Shown here one piece after another: positions 26,384-34,850 of a DNA stretch of 64,000 nucleotides (its first letter is position 1; each line of letters begins with the position of its first letter). The stretch spans positions 27,037-91,036 of the forward strand of contig JBAZID010000010.1 of NCBI GenBank assembly GCA_041651995.1, read 5' to 3'. The position numbers and the translations under genes are program-made. The notes under the pieces are model-generated. The model was not told the origin of the DNA, did no database searches, and was given only the letters and a program-made list of their open reading frames with translations. This DNA comes from Sulfuricella sp. GTDB lineage: Bacteria > Pseudomonadota > Gammaproteobacteria > Burkholderiales > Sulfuricellaceae.

Positions 26384-27117
26384 CCCCGGCAGTGAAAAGC
26401 GCCGTCGTCCTGCTTTCCGGCGGTCTGGATTCCGCGACCACGCTGGCCATTGCCCGCAGCGAGGGGTTCGAGTGCCATTGCCTGAGTCTAGATTATGGCC
26501 AGCGTCATCGTTCCGAACTGCAAGCGGCTGAACGGGTGGCCAGCAGCCTGGGCGCCGCAGCGCAGCGCACGCTCAAGCTGGACCTGACGCTGTTTGGCGG
26601 CTCTGCGCTCACGGATGCGTCGATTGCCGTGCCGGTAACCCCTCTCCCCAACCCTCTCCCGCAAGGGGGAGAGGGGGCAAGCGTGAAGAGCGATCATCTG
26701 ATCGCGGGCATCCCTGTCACCTATGTGCCGGCGCGCAACACCATCATGCTATCCCTGGCCCTGGCCTGGGCGGAAGTGCTGGGGGCGCGGGATATCTTCA
26801 TCGGCGCCAATGCGGTGGACTATTCCGGCTACCCGGATTGCCGTCCGGAATATATCCGTGCTTTTCAGGGCATGGCCAACCTGGCCACACGGGCTGCCAT
26901 TGAAGGCGAGCCCACCACTATTCACGCGCCCCTGATCGCACTCACAAAAGCCGGGATCATTCGCCAGGGTGTTGCTCTTGGCGTGGATTATGCGCTGACA
27001 GTTTCCTGTTATCAGGCTGACGAACAGGGGCGCGCATGTGGCCGATGCGAATCCTGCCGTTTGAGAAAGCTCGGATTCGAGCAGGCTGGCGTACCGGATC
27101 CCACCCCTTATCTTTGA
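26380..27117 (+). CDS. queC: 7-cyano-7-deazaguanine synthase QueC
   Basis: Makes preQ0 from 7-carboxy-7-deazaguanine with ATP and ammonia. 245 residues from ATG 26380. PP-loop SGGLDSATT near residue 12, VPARNTIMLSLALAWAE, and the C-terminal Zn-binding cysteines CYQADEQGRACGRCESCRLR. Residues about 86-101 (TPLPNPLPQGGEGA) are encoded by a palindromic repeat and are absent from typical QueC; they sit in a loop before the VPARN helix, so activity may be kept. Confidence 0.93.
   Translation: MTPAVKSAVVLLSGGLDSATTLAIARSEGFECHCLSLDYGQRHRSELQAAERVASSLGAAAQRTLKLDLTLFGGSALTDASIAVPVTPLPNPLPQGGEGASVKSDHLIAGIPVTYVPARNTIMLSLALAWAEVLGARDIFIGANAVDYSGYPDCRPEYIRAFQGMANLATRAAIEGEPTTIHAPLIALTKAGIIRQGVALGVDYALTVSCYQADEQGRACGRCESCRLRKLGFEQAGVPDPTPYL
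26637..26682. repeat. Palindromic CTCTCCC/GGGAGAG element in frame in queC
   Basis: CCCCTCTCCCC, a repeated CCTCTCCC, then GGGGGAGAGGGGG. It resembles the element inside cbbO and is a known type of dispersed palindrome that translates as LPNPLPQGGEG. Confidence 0.8.
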
Positions 27118-27181
27118 CCTCTCCCGTCTGGTATTAAAGTACTAAGTATCGAATTAAATTGCACTTTTTCATGAATCCAGA

Positions 27182-27237
27182 TTGTTCTTTGCGGCAATTC
27201 GATTACAATCTGGGCTTGGTTTGGAACTTGTGTTCCA
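27182..27237 (+). promoter_or_regulatory. Predicted promoter and inverted repeat upstream of the YeeE/YedE gene
   Basis: -35 TTGTTC (27182-27187), 16-base spacer, -10 TACAAT (27204-27209). The inverted repeat TGGAAC-TTGT-GTTCCA (27222-27237), just downstream of the -10, could be an operator. Confidence 0.45.
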
Positions 27238-27258
27238 GCATCGGAGAGGGAATCAAGA

Positions 27259-28443
27259 ATGATTTATGAAAGTTTCGCACCCGCCCAGTCTTTTTTTCTC
27301 TGGGCAACCTTCGGAATTGCCCTGGTCATGGGCGCCCTGGTCAACAAGACCAATTTCTGCACCATGGGCGCGGTTTCGGACTGGGTCAACATGGGCGACA
27401 CCGGCCGTTTGCGCGCCTGGCTCCTCGCCATCGCGGTGGCGATGCTGGGCGTGGTGGCGCTGGAAGCCAACGGGCTGGTCAATGCGGATGCCGCCTTCCC
27501 GCCCTATCGCGCGAATCAGCTGGTGTGGGCTGAAAACCTGCTGGGTGGCCTGCTGTTCGGCGTTGGCATGACCCTGGCTTCGGGCTGCGGCAACAAATGC
27601 CTGATTCGCATCGGCGGCGGCAACCTGAAATCCATCATGGTGTTTGCCATCATCGCGGTGATCGCCTATTACATGACCAACCCCTTCCCGGATTCAGACA
27701 AAACCCTGTTCACGGTACTGTTCTATGACTGGATTCGCCCCCTGGCTGTGACGTTGCAGACCAAACAGGATCTGGGTTCGGTGCTCGCCGGCCCGGAAAA
27801 GGCAGCCTCTGCACGGCTGATAATCGGCGGCATTCTGGCTGTGGTCCTGATCGCCTTCGCATTCAAGTCAGAAGATTTCCGCACCAGCCTCGACAATATT
27901 CTCGGCGGCCTGGTGGTCGGCCTGGCAGTCCTGGCTGCCTGGTATGTCACCAGCAACGTGATGGTGAGCGCGGATGGGCAGAACTACTCGCTGCAGAATT
28001 TCGTGGCCGAACAGTGGGACATGTTTGCCGCACCGGCAGACGTCAAACCGGCCGATAGCCGTCCGCTGTCTCCGCAGTCCTTCACCTTCATCAATCCCAT
28101 GGGGCAGACCTTTGGCTATGCGCTCAGCGGCTTCAAGGCAGTTTCCATGACCTTCGGGCTGATGGCAGTGGCGGGCGTGATCCTCGGCTCCCTGCTGTGG
28201 TCCCTGGTCAGCCGCAGCTTCCGCATTGAATGGTTCGCCTCGTTCCAGGATTTCGTCAATCACTTCATCGGCGCCGTGCTGATGGGCTTCGGCGGCGTGC
28301 TGGCCATGGGCTGTACCATCGGTCAGGCCGTAACCGGCGTTTCCACGCTGGCGATCGGCTCTTTCATCACTTTTATTGCCATCGTGGCCGGCAGCGCAGG
28401 CATGATGAAATATCAGTACTGGAAGATGATGCGGGAAGCCTGA
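27259..28443 (+). CDS. YeeE/YedE family sulfur-compound transporter
   Basis: 394-residue polytopic inner-membrane protein with about ten hydrophobic segments. The conserved cysteine motifs of the YeeE/YedE family are visible: FCTMGAVSDW near the N-terminus, LASGCGNKCLIRIGGGN at about 110, and AMGCTIGQAVTG near 350. Characterised relatives import thiosulfate or move other sulfur species. It is monocistronic behind its own predicted promoter. This fits a sulfur-oxidising or sulfur-dependent lifestyle but does not prove it. Confidence 0.85.
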   Translation: MIYESFAPAQSFFLWATFGIALVMGALVNKTNFCTMGAVSDWVNMGDTGRLRAWLLAIAVAMLGVVALEANGLVNADAAFPPYRANQLVWAENLLGGLLFGVGMTLASGCGNKCLIRIGGGNLKSIMVFAIIAVIAYYMTNPFPDSDKTLFTVLFYDWIRPLAVTLQTKQDLGSVLAGPEKAASARLIIGGILAVVLIAFAFKSEDFRTSLDNILGGLVVGLAVLAAWYVTSNVMVSADGQNYSLQNFVAEQWDMFAAPADVKPADSRPLSPQSFTFINPMGQTFGYALSGFKAVSMTFGLMAVAGVILGSLLWSLVSRSFRIEWFASFQDFVNHFIGAVLMGFGGVLAMGCTIGQAVTGVSTLAIGSFITFIAIVAGSAGMMKYQYWKMMREA

Positions 28444-28461
28444 TTCTGGCTTGAATTCATG

Positions 28462-28537
28462 GTCATTGCGAGCGTAGCGAAGCAATCTGTAATCTGTTGA
28501 TGCTGGGTCGAGATTGCTTCGCTACGCTCGCAATGAC
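28462..28537. repeat. Perfect 27-base-arm inverted repeat between convergent genes
   Basis: Arm 28462-28488 begins GTCATTGCGAGCGTAGCGAA and is exactly reverse-complemented at 28511-28537, with a 22-base loop. It sits between the convergent yeeE-type and ispH genes and may act as a bidirectional terminator. The sequence is of the dispersed GCGAGCGTAGCGAAGCAATC type. Confidence 0.85.
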
Positions 28538-28543
28538 AGGCTG

Positions 28544-29470
28544 CTAGCTTTCCTGCAGCGCCTTGGGGAGCGGAAACGAAATATTTTCCGCCTTTCCTTC
28601 CAGTTCCACGGCTTTCCCGCCGCCTAGTTGTTCCAGTCTGGCAATCACTTCGCGCACCAACACCTCCGGGGCGGAAGCGCCGGCCGTCACGCCGATTCTG
28701 GTTTTTCCCTGCAGCCATTCGGCTTTCAGCTGGCTGGCGTTATCCACCATATAGGCTGCGGCGCCGTGGTTTTGCGCCACTTCGCGCAGGCGGTTCGAAT
28801 TGGAGCTGTTGGGCGAGCCCACCACGATCACCACCTCGCTCTGGCCGGCCAGGATTTTTACCGCATCCTGGCGGTTCTGCGTGGCGTAGCAGATATCGTC
28901 CTTCTTCGGCCCGGTGATAGTGGGGAAGCGCTCTTTCAGGGCGCTGATGATGGTGCTGGCGTCATCCACCGAGAGCGTGGTCTGGGTGACGTAGGACAGG
29001 TTGCCCTCGTCCTTTACCGCCAGCGTGGCTACGTCTTCCGGTCTTTCCACCAGGTACATGCCGCCTTCCGCCTGGCCCATGGTGCCTTCCACTTCGGGAT
29101 GGCCCTTGTGGCCGATCATGACGATTTCCTTGTCATGCTGCCGCATCTTGCTGACTTCAACGTGCACCTTGGTGACCAGGGGGCAGGTGGCGTCGAACAC
29201 CTGCAAGCCGCGCGCTTCGGCTTCCTTGCGGACCGCTTGCGATACGCCGTGGGCGCTGAAAATCAGGGTGCTGCCAGGCGGCACTTCGTCCAGATCCTCG
29301 ATGAAAATCGCGCCCTTGGCGCGCAGATTGTCCACCACGAACTTGTTGTGCACGACTTCGTGGCGCACGTAAATGGGCGCGCCGAAGCGCTCCAGGGCGC
29401 GCTCGACGATGGCGATGGCGCGATCCACACCGGCGCAGAAACCACGGGGATTGGCGAGCAGGATTTCCAT
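28544..29470 (-). CDS. ispH: 4-hydroxy-3-methylbut-2-enyl diphosphate reductase IspH
   Basis: Last enzyme of the MEP isoprenoid pathway, 308 residues. Three [4Fe-4S] ligand cysteines are seen in RGFCAGVDRA (about 12), FDATCPLVTKVH (about 96) and DICYATQNRQ (about 197). ATG overlaps the fkpB stop by one base; the lspA-fkpB-ispH order is conserved in proteobacteria. Confidence 0.96.
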   Translation of the reverse strand: MEILLANPRGFCAGVDRAIAIVERALERFGAPIYVRHEVVHNKFVVDNLRAKGAIFIEDLDEVPPGSTLIFSAHGVSQAVRKEAEARGLQVFDATCPLVTKVHVEVSKMRQHDKEIVMIGHKGHPEVEGTMGQAEGGMYLVERPEDVATLAVKDEGNLSYVTQTTLSVDDASTIISALKERFPTITGPKKDDICYATQNRQDAVKILAGQSEVVIVVGSPNSSNSNRLREVAQNHGAAAYMVDNASQLKAEWLQGKTRIGVTAGASAPEVLVREVIARLEQLGGGKAVELEGKAENISFPLPKALQES

Positions 29471-29907
29471 TATGATTCCAGTATCTCGATGATCTTGACT
29501 TCGAAATTGACCGTGCAGCCGCTCAGGGGGTGGTTGAAATCCACCGTGGCATGGGTCTTGGTCTTGCTGATGATCTGCCCCGGCAGGGTGTCGCCCTCGG
29601 GCAGGGTGAATTCGATCAGGCTGCCGGTTTCGAATTCCTCGTCGGGGAAGGCGTCCAGCGGCAGTTCCATCACCTGTTCCGGATCATGGGGGCCGAAGGC
29701 CTGTTCCGCTTCCAGCTTGAAGGTATAACGCCGGCCGACTTCGAGATCGATCAGGCAGGATTCCATGTTGGGCTCGATTTCGCCGTTGCCCAGCGTCAGG
29801 GTGACCGGTTCCTCGTCGTCGAAGGTGTTGATGGCCTCGGCGCCATCGTCCGAGAACAGGCGGTAGTGCAGGGCGACCTTGTCGCCCCAGAGTGCAGTCT
29901 GGGTCAT
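29470..29907 (-). CDS. fkpB: FKBP-type peptidyl-prolyl isomerase FkpB (SlpA)
   Basis: 145-residue cytoplasmic FKBP with an inserted IF chaperone domain. N-terminal strand ALHYRLFSDDG, LTLGNGEIEPNMESCLIDLEVG, the insert AFGPHDPEQVMELPLDAFP, and the closing strand VNFEVKIIEI. Overlaps lspA by four bases (ATGA). Confidence 0.92.
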   Translation of the reverse strand: MTQTALWGDKVALHYRLFSDDGAEAINTFDDEEPVTLTLGNGEIEPNMESCLIDLEVGRRYTFKLEAEQAFGPHDPEQVMELPLDAFPDEEFETGSLIEFTLPEGDTLPGQIISKTKTHATVDFNHPLSGCTVNFEVKIIEILES

Positions 29908-30380
29908 GCTTTCTTGCCTCCGGGCTTGCGCAGGCCGTCCATTATCAGCAGCATCACGCCGCCGGTAATGGCCATGTCCGCCACGTTGAAGGCCGGCCAG
30001 TGGGTGCTGCTATAAAAGAAATCCAGGAAATCCACCACGTAGCCCCAGCGGATGCGGTCGATCAGGTTGCCCAGCGCGCCGCCCAGCACCAGGCTGAGGG
30101 CGAGGCTGAAGAGGGTTTCCCGGTGGTGTTTCCTGAGCAGATTGAGGATCACGGCTGCGGCAATGCTGGCCACGGTGATGAAGAACAGGCGCTGCCAGCC
30201 GCCAGCCCCGGCGAGAAAGCTGAATGCCGCGCCGCTGTTATGCGCCCGCACCAGGTTGAAATAGGACGTGAGCGGCAGGCTGTCGCCATAACTGAAGGCC
30301 TGCACCACCCAGTGCTTGGTCAACTGGTCAAGTGCGATGATCGCCGCGCTGTAGAACAGCCACAGGCGCCAATCACGCAT
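29904..30380 (-). CDS. lspA: Lipoprotein signal peptidase LspA
   Basis: 158 residues from the ATG of MRDWRLWLFY (30378-30380); a longer frame runs into ileS. Four transmembrane helices. Catalytic aspartates lie in NLIDRIRWGYVVDFLDFF and FNVADMAITGG. It overlaps the end of ileS by eight bases, the usual ileS-lspA arrangement. Confidence 0.95.
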   Translation of the reverse strand: MRDWRLWLFYSAAIIALDQLTKHWVVQAFSYGDSLPLTSYFNLVRAHNSGAAFSFLAGAGGWQRLFFITVASIAAAVILNLLRKHHRETLFSLALSLVLGGALGNLIDRIRWGYVVDFLDFFYSSTHWPAFNVADMAITGGVMLLIMDGLRKPGGKKA

Positions 30381-33267
30381 GGGAGCGCACTTCCCCGGCG
30401 CCGAACAGGTTGGAAACACAGCGTCCGCACAGGGTCGGGTGTTCGGCATGTGTTCCAACTTCGGCGCGGTAGTGCCAGCAGCGCTCACATTTCTGGTGCG
30501 GGCTGGATGTGACCGTGATTTTTTCCTCACTGCCTGCCTGTAGGTCGGGCTTCAGCCCGACATCTCGGGCTGAAGCCCGACCTACAAGTTTGGCCTGCGA
30601 GGTGATCAGTACGAAGCGCAGGTCGTCGCCCAGGGTTTGCAGTAATTCGTACAACTCGCCACCCGCCTGGATTTCGACCTCCGCCTGCAGCGAGGAGCCG
30701 ATGGCGCCGGAAACACGCACCGTTTCCAGCTCCTTGACGACGCGGGCGCGGAGTTCGCGGATCTTTGACCATTTGGCGAGCAGGGCGGCGCTGTCGTTCT
30801 GTTGCGGAAACACATGCCAGGTGTGCAGGAAGATACTGTCCTCGGCATTGCCGGTCAGGGCCTTCCAGGCTTCCTCGGCGGTGAAGCTGAGAATCGGCGC
30901 CATCAGCCGGAGCAGCGAATGGGTCAGGTGGTGGAGCGCGTTCTGCGCGGCGCGACGCGCCTTCGAGTCCTTGCCCGCCGTGTAGAGGCGGTCCTTGAGG
31001 ATGTCGAGATAGAAGCCGCCCAGGTCCTCGGAGCAGAAGGAAGTCAGCTTTTGCGCTACCAGGTGGAATTCATAGCGCCCATAATCGGCTGCGATTTCTT
31101 CCTGGAAGCTGGCGGCCAGCGCCAGCGCGTAGCGGTCGATCTCCAGCCACTCTTCCACTGGCAGGGCGTGCTGTGCCGGGTCGAAGTCGGCCAGGTTGGC
31201 GAGCAGGAAGCGCAGGGTGTTGCGGATGCGGCGATAGCCTTCGCTCACGCGCTTTAAAATCTCGTCGGAAATGGTCAGCTCGCCGGAATAATCCGTGCTT
31301 GCCACCCACAGGCGCAGGATGTCGGCGCCCAGGGTGTCCATCACCTTCTGCGGCGCGACCACGTTGCCCTTGGACTTGCTCATCTTGTGGCCGTGGCCAT
31401 CGACCACGAAACCGTGGGTCAAGAGCGCCTTGTAGGGCGCGTGGCCATCGGTCGTGCAGCCGGTCAGCAGACTCGACTGGAACCAGCCGCGATGCTGGTC
31501 CGAGCCTTCCAGGTACAGGTCGGCGGGGTGCGCCAGATAATCGCGCTGCTTCAGCACGCAGGCATGGCTGGAGCCGGAATCGAACCACACGTCGAGGGTA
31601 TCGCTGACCTTCTTGTAGCTGGCGGCGTCACTGCCCAGCAGTTCGGCGGCGTCGAGGCTGAACCAGGCTTCGATGCCCTGCTGCTCGACGCGCTGCGCCA
31701 CCTGCTCCAGCAGCTCCTGGGTGCGCGGGTGCAACTCGCCCGTTTCCTTGTGCACGAACAGCGGCATCGGCACGCCCCAGTTGCGCTGGCGCGAGACGCA
31801 CCAGTCGGGACGGTTCCTGATCATGGCTTCAAGCCGGGCGCGGCCCCAGGAGGGGAAAAACTCGGTGTTCTCGACGGCCTTTAGCGCTGCGGTACGCAAA
31901 CTGGACATTCCCGGGCGTAGGGCGTCAATAAGCGAAGCGCATTGCGCCGTATGTGGCTCGACATGGTGCAATGCGCTCCGCTTATTGCACCCTACATGAT
32001 CTTCCATCCCGATGAACCATTGATGGGTGGCGCGGAAAATAATCGGTGTCTTGTGGCGCCAGCAGTGGGGATAGCTGTGCAGCAGCTTTTCGTCCTTGAG
32101 CAGCAGGCCATTGGTGTTGAGGATTTCCAGCACGGTCTTGTTGGCCGCCCAGATCGACTGGCCGCCGACCAGCGGGGTGCGCTCGAAGAATTTTCCGTCG
32201 TCGCCCACCGGGCAGTCCACTGCCAGCTGGTACTTGCTGCCGATCACATAGTCGTCCTGGCCGTGGGCCGGCGCAGTATGCACCAGGCCGGTACCGGCAT
32301 CGAGCGTGACATGTTCGCCGCAGATGATGGGCACGATGCGCTCGTAGAACGGGTGCTGCAATTGCACATGTTCCAGCGCGGCGCCCTTGACCTTGGCGAT
32401 GACTTCCACGGTCTCGAAACCATAGCGCTGGATACAGGCTTCGGCCAGGTCCTGCGCCAGGATCAGGATGCCCCTGGGCGTCTGGATCAGGTCGTAGGTG
32501 AAGTCGGGATGCACGGACACCGCCTGGTTGGCGGGCAGGGTCCACGGGGTGGTGGTCCAGATCACCGCGTACACCGGCTGGGAGGGGGCTTTCATGCCCA
32601 GCGCGCTGGCCAGCGCGGCAACGTCCTTGACCGCAAAGGCCACGTCGATGGCGGGCGAGGTCTTGTCCTCGTATTCCACCTCGGCCTCGGCCAGTGCTGA
32701 GCCGCAATCCACGCACCAGTGCACCGGCTTCTGGCCCTGATAGAGGTAGCCGTTGGCGTGGATGCGCCCGAGGGTGCGCATGATGTCGGCTTCGAACTTG
32801 AAATCCATGGTGCGGTAGGGGTTGTCCCATTCGCCCAGCACGCCGAGCCGGATGAAGTCGGCCTTCTGGCGTTCGATCTGGGCTTGCGCATAGTCGCGGC
32901 ACAGTTCGCGGAATTTGGCCGCGGGAATCTCCTTGCCGTGCTGCTTCTCCACCTGTAATTCGATCGGCAGGCCGTGGCAGTCCCAGCCCGGCACGTAGGG
33001 CGCATCGAAACCGGCCAGGGTCTTGGAGCGGACGATGATGTCCTTGAGGATCTTGTTGACCGCGTGGCCGATGTGAATGTCGCCGTTGGCGTAGGGCGGG
33101 CCGTCGTGCAGGATGAACTTGGGGCGGCCTTGTGCGGCTTCGCGAATGCGCTGGTAGAGCTTCTTCTCCTGCCACTCCTTGACCCAGGCCGGCTCGCGCC
33201 TGGCGAGGTCGCCGCGCATCGGGAAGGGGGTGTCGGGGAGATTGAGGGTGTCTTTGTAATCAGCCAT
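30373..33267 (-). CDS. ileS: Isoleucyl-tRNA synthetase IleS with two repeat-derived inserts
   Basis: 964 residues, slightly longer than usual (about 930-940). Class I motifs: PYANGDIHIGHA near residue 60 and KMSKSKGNV near 630; the C-terminal zinc domain has CERCWHYR and CGRCVSN. Two stretches do not look like synthetase and match palindromic DNA: residues about 424-450 (CNKRSALHHVEP...) just before the segment containing SWGRARLEAMIRNRPDWCVSRQR, and about 893-910 (LVGRASARDVGLKPDL) before the zinc domain. They account for the extra length. Part of a ribF-ileS-lspA-fkpB-ispH operon. Confidence 0.95.
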   Translation of the reverse strand: MADYKDTLNLPDTPFPMRGDLARREPAWVKEWQEKKLYQRIREAAQGRPKFILHDGPPYANGDIHIGHAVNKILKDIIVRSKTLAGFDAPYVPGWDCHGLPIELQVEKQHGKEIPAAKFRELCRDYAQAQIERQKADFIRLGVLGEWDNPYRTMDFKFEADIMRTLGRIHANGYLYQGQKPVHWCVDCGSALAEAEVEYEDKTSPAIDVAFAVKDVAALASALGMKAPSQPVYAVIWTTTPWTLPANQAVSVHPDFTYDLIQTPRGILILAQDLAEACIQRYGFETVEVIAKVKGAALEHVQLQHPFYERIVPIICGEHVTLDAGTGLVHTAPAHGQDDYVIGSKYQLAVDCPVGDDGKFFERTPLVGGQSIWAANKTVLEILNTNGLLLKDEKLLHSYPHCWRHKTPIIFRATHQWFIGMEDHVGCNKRSALHHVEPHTAQCASLIDALRPGMSSLRTAALKAVENTEFFPSWGRARLEAMIRNRPDWCVSRQRNWGVPMPLFVHKETGELHPRTQELLEQVAQRVEQQGIEAWFSLDAAELLGSDAASYKKVSDTLDVWFDSGSSHACVLKQRDYLAHPADLYLEGSDQHRGWFQSSLLTGCTTDGHAPYKALLTHGFVVDGHGHKMSKSKGNVVAPQKVMDTLGADILRLWVASTDYSGELTISDEILKRVSEGYRRIRNTLRFLLANLADFDPAQHALPVEEWLEIDRYALALAASFQEEIAADYGRYEFHLVAQKLTSFCSEDLGGFYLDILKDRLYTAGKDSKARRAAQNALHHLTHSLLRLMAPILSFTAEEAWKALTGNAEDSIFLHTWHVFPQQNDSAALLAKWSKIRELRARVVKELETVRVSGAIGSSLQAEVEIQAGGELYELLQTLGDDLRFVLITSQAKLVGRASARDVGLKPDLQAGSEEKITVTSSPHQKCERCWHYRAEVGTHAEHPTLCGRCVSNLFGAGEVRSHA
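30539..30586. repeat. Perfect 22-base-arm palindrome in frame in ileS
   Basis: Left arm 30539-30560 (TGTAGGTCGGGCTTCAGCCC...) and right arm 30565-30586 are exact reverse complements with a four-base loop CATC. It lies inside the ileS reading frame near the 3' end. Confidence 0.9.
31917..31995. repeat. 79-base imperfect palindrome in frame in ileS
   Basis: Left arm 31917-31949 (GTAGGGCGTCAATAAGCGAA...) pairs with 31965-31995 (...CCGCTTATTGCACCCTAC) with few mismatches. Encodes an extra segment of about 26 residues in the synthetase core. Confidence 0.88.
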
Positions 33268-34191
33268 TTATCGTGTCTCAAAAAACCGTTTTGTATTTGC
33301 CACATCGGCCGCGATTTGCGCCGTCAGTGTTTCCAGGTCGGGGAATTTCATTTCGTCGCGCAGTTTGTGCAGGAAATCCACGCGCACGTGCTGGTTGTAG
33401 ATCTGGCGGTCGAAGTTGAATACATGCACTTCCAGCGTTGGGCGGCCGTTGCTCTTCACGGTCGGGCGCACACCCAGGCTGGCGGCGCCTTGCAGCGGTT
33501 TGTCGCCGATGCCATGCAGTTCGACTGCAAAAATGCCCCATAGCGGCGGGCGGTTGTGCTTGAGCTGGATGTTGGCGGTGGGGAAGCCGATCTTGTGGCC
33601 CAGGTTGTCGCCGTGTTCCACCCGCCCGCTGATGCTGTAAGGGCGGCCGAGCAGCGTGTGCGCCAGCCCGAGATTACCGTCCGCCAGCGCATCGCGCACG
33701 GCTGTGCTGGAAACGCGCAGCCCGGCTTCCATCACGCTGTGCATGGCTTCGACCTCGAAACCCAGCCGGGGGCCGGCCTCGCTCAGCAGCGCCAGGTCAC
33801 CCGCGCGTTTTGCGCCGAAGCGGAAGTCGTCGCCAATCAGCATCCATTTCGCCTTGAGCCTGTGGTGCAGCATTTCGCTCACGAATTCGTCCGCGGCAAT
33901 ACTGGAGAAACGCTTGTTGAAGGGGCAAATGAAGACCTGCTCCACGCCGTAGGCTTCAAACAGCTCCAGCTTCTCGCGCAGGTTGGTGAGGCGGGTGGGC
34001 GCCTGGTCGGGCGTGAAGAATTCGCGCGGATGCGGCTCGAAAGTCATGACACAGGCTGGCAGGCCGCGTTTTTTCGCGGCATCTTCCATGCGTTGCAGCA
34101 TGGCCTGGTGACCCAGATGAACGCCGTCGAAGTTGCCGATGGTCAGCGCGACCGGCCCATCGCTGGCGGGAATTCCTCGAAAAATCAGCAT
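33268..34191 (-). CDS. ribF: Bifunctional riboflavin kinase/FAD synthetase RibF
   Basis: 307 residues from ATG at 34189-34191 (MLIFRGIP); longer frames lack support. The N-terminal nucleotidyltransferase has TIGNFDGVHLGHQAML and IGDDFRFGAKRAGDL; the C-terminal flavokinase has GRPYSISGRVEHGDNLGHKIGFPTANI and TLEVHVFNF. One base separates it from ileS, a conserved pair. Confidence 0.95.
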   Translation of the reverse strand: MLIFRGIPASDGPVALTIGNFDGVHLGHQAMLQRMEDAAKKRGLPACVMTFEPHPREFFTPDQAPTRLTNLREKLELFEAYGVEQVFICPFNKRFSSIAADEFVSEMLHHRLKAKWMLIGDDFRFGAKRAGDLALLSEAGPRLGFEVEAMHSVMEAGLRVSSTAVRDALADGNLGLAHTLLGRPYSISGRVEHGDNLGHKIGFPTANIQLKHNRPPLWGIFAVELHGIGDKPLQGAASLGVRPTVKSNGRPTLEVHVFNFDRQIYNQHVRVDFLHKLRDEMKFPDLETLTAQIAADVANTKRFFETR

Positions 34192-34279
34192 AGTCGGGCA
34201 AACAAAAGCCTGAATTATACTCACTCGGGGGGTAAACAAGAAATGCTCACAAAAAGCAGGCAAAAATTGCGGTATTCAA

Positions 34280-34293
34280 TTGACATATATCAT
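34280..34293. promoter_or_regulatory. Weak FNR-like box upstream of the Gly-rich secreted protein
   Basis: TTGACATATATCAT matches eight of ten defined positions of TTGAT-N4-ATCAA. Its first six bases also read as a -35 element (TTGACA). It lies about 80 bases before the start at 34372. Confidence 0.3.
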
Positions 34294-34371
34294 TTACAAA
34301 TCAATAAATTAGTACCACTATCGACTTTTGAAATGTTCTGTTTTTGTCGTTAAACTGAAAAGGAGCATGTC

Positions 34372-34776
34372 ATGCGTAAATCCAGTTTGATAACGGTTTT
34401 GATCGCTGCCGCCTTTGCGGCAGGTAATGTGGCCTACGCCGCAGGTGGCGGTGGAGGTGGCGCGGGTGGTGCTGGCGGTGGCGCTAGCGCTGGTGGTGTG
34501 GGTGGCGGAGGCATGGGAACGGTGCTCTCTACCCCAACGGTGGATAAGGATCAGATTCGCGACCGCGACCGTTTGAAGGATGGCACGGGTGATGGAGTAC
34601 CCGATCGGGACCGGACCCAGAAGAAGGACCAGACAAGCAAGCCAGCCAAAGCGCTCTCAACGTCGGATAAGGATCAGATTCGCGACCAGGACCGCAAGAA
34701 GGATGGCACGGGTGACCGGGTGCCCGATCGGGACCGGACCCAGAAGCAGGACCAGACAAGCAAGCCAGTCAAGTAG
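34372..34776 (+). CDS. Secreted Gly-rich protein with two acidic/basic tandem repeats
   Basis: 134 residues. Signal peptide to about residue 23 (AYAA), a Gly/Ala linker (24-49), then two near-identical 36-residue repeats at 58-93 and 99-134, of the form DKDQIRDxDRxKDGTGDxVPDRDRTQ. The Asp spacing recalls calcium-binding thrombospondin-3-like loops, but this is only a resemblance. ATG 34372 follows AAAGGAG. A strong terminator follows. It lies directly next to the FNR-type regulator and decaheme locus. Family unknown. Confidence 0.75.
   Translation: MRKSSLITVLIAAAFAAGNVAYAAGGGGGGAGGAGGGASAGGVGGGGMGTVLSTPTVDKDQIRDRDRLKDGTGDGVPDRDRTQKKDQTSKPAKALSTSDKDQIRDQDRKKDGTGDRVPDRDRTQKQDQTSKPVK
34543..34773 (+). 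repeat. Two-unit coding tandem repeat, period 123 bases
   Basis: Unit 1 at 34543-34650 and unit 2 at 34666-34773 are nearly identical in DNA as well as protein, indicating a recent duplication. Confidence 0.8.
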
Positions 34777-34799
34777 AGGGCGGGCAGTTGCAGGGATCA

Positions 34800-34828
34800 A
34801 CGGGCACTGTTCAGGTGCCCGTTTTTTT
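34800..34828 (+). terminator. Rho-independent terminator
   Basis: Stem ACGGGCAC / GTGCCCGT followed by seven T bases. Confidence 0.88.
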
Positions 34829-34850
34829 GTATGCCGCCTGCGGGAAGTTT

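Noticed and set aside
34543..34773. Possible CRISPR-like direct repeats
   Set aside because: Only two long, coding, near-identical units with a short linker; no short repeat-spacer pattern.
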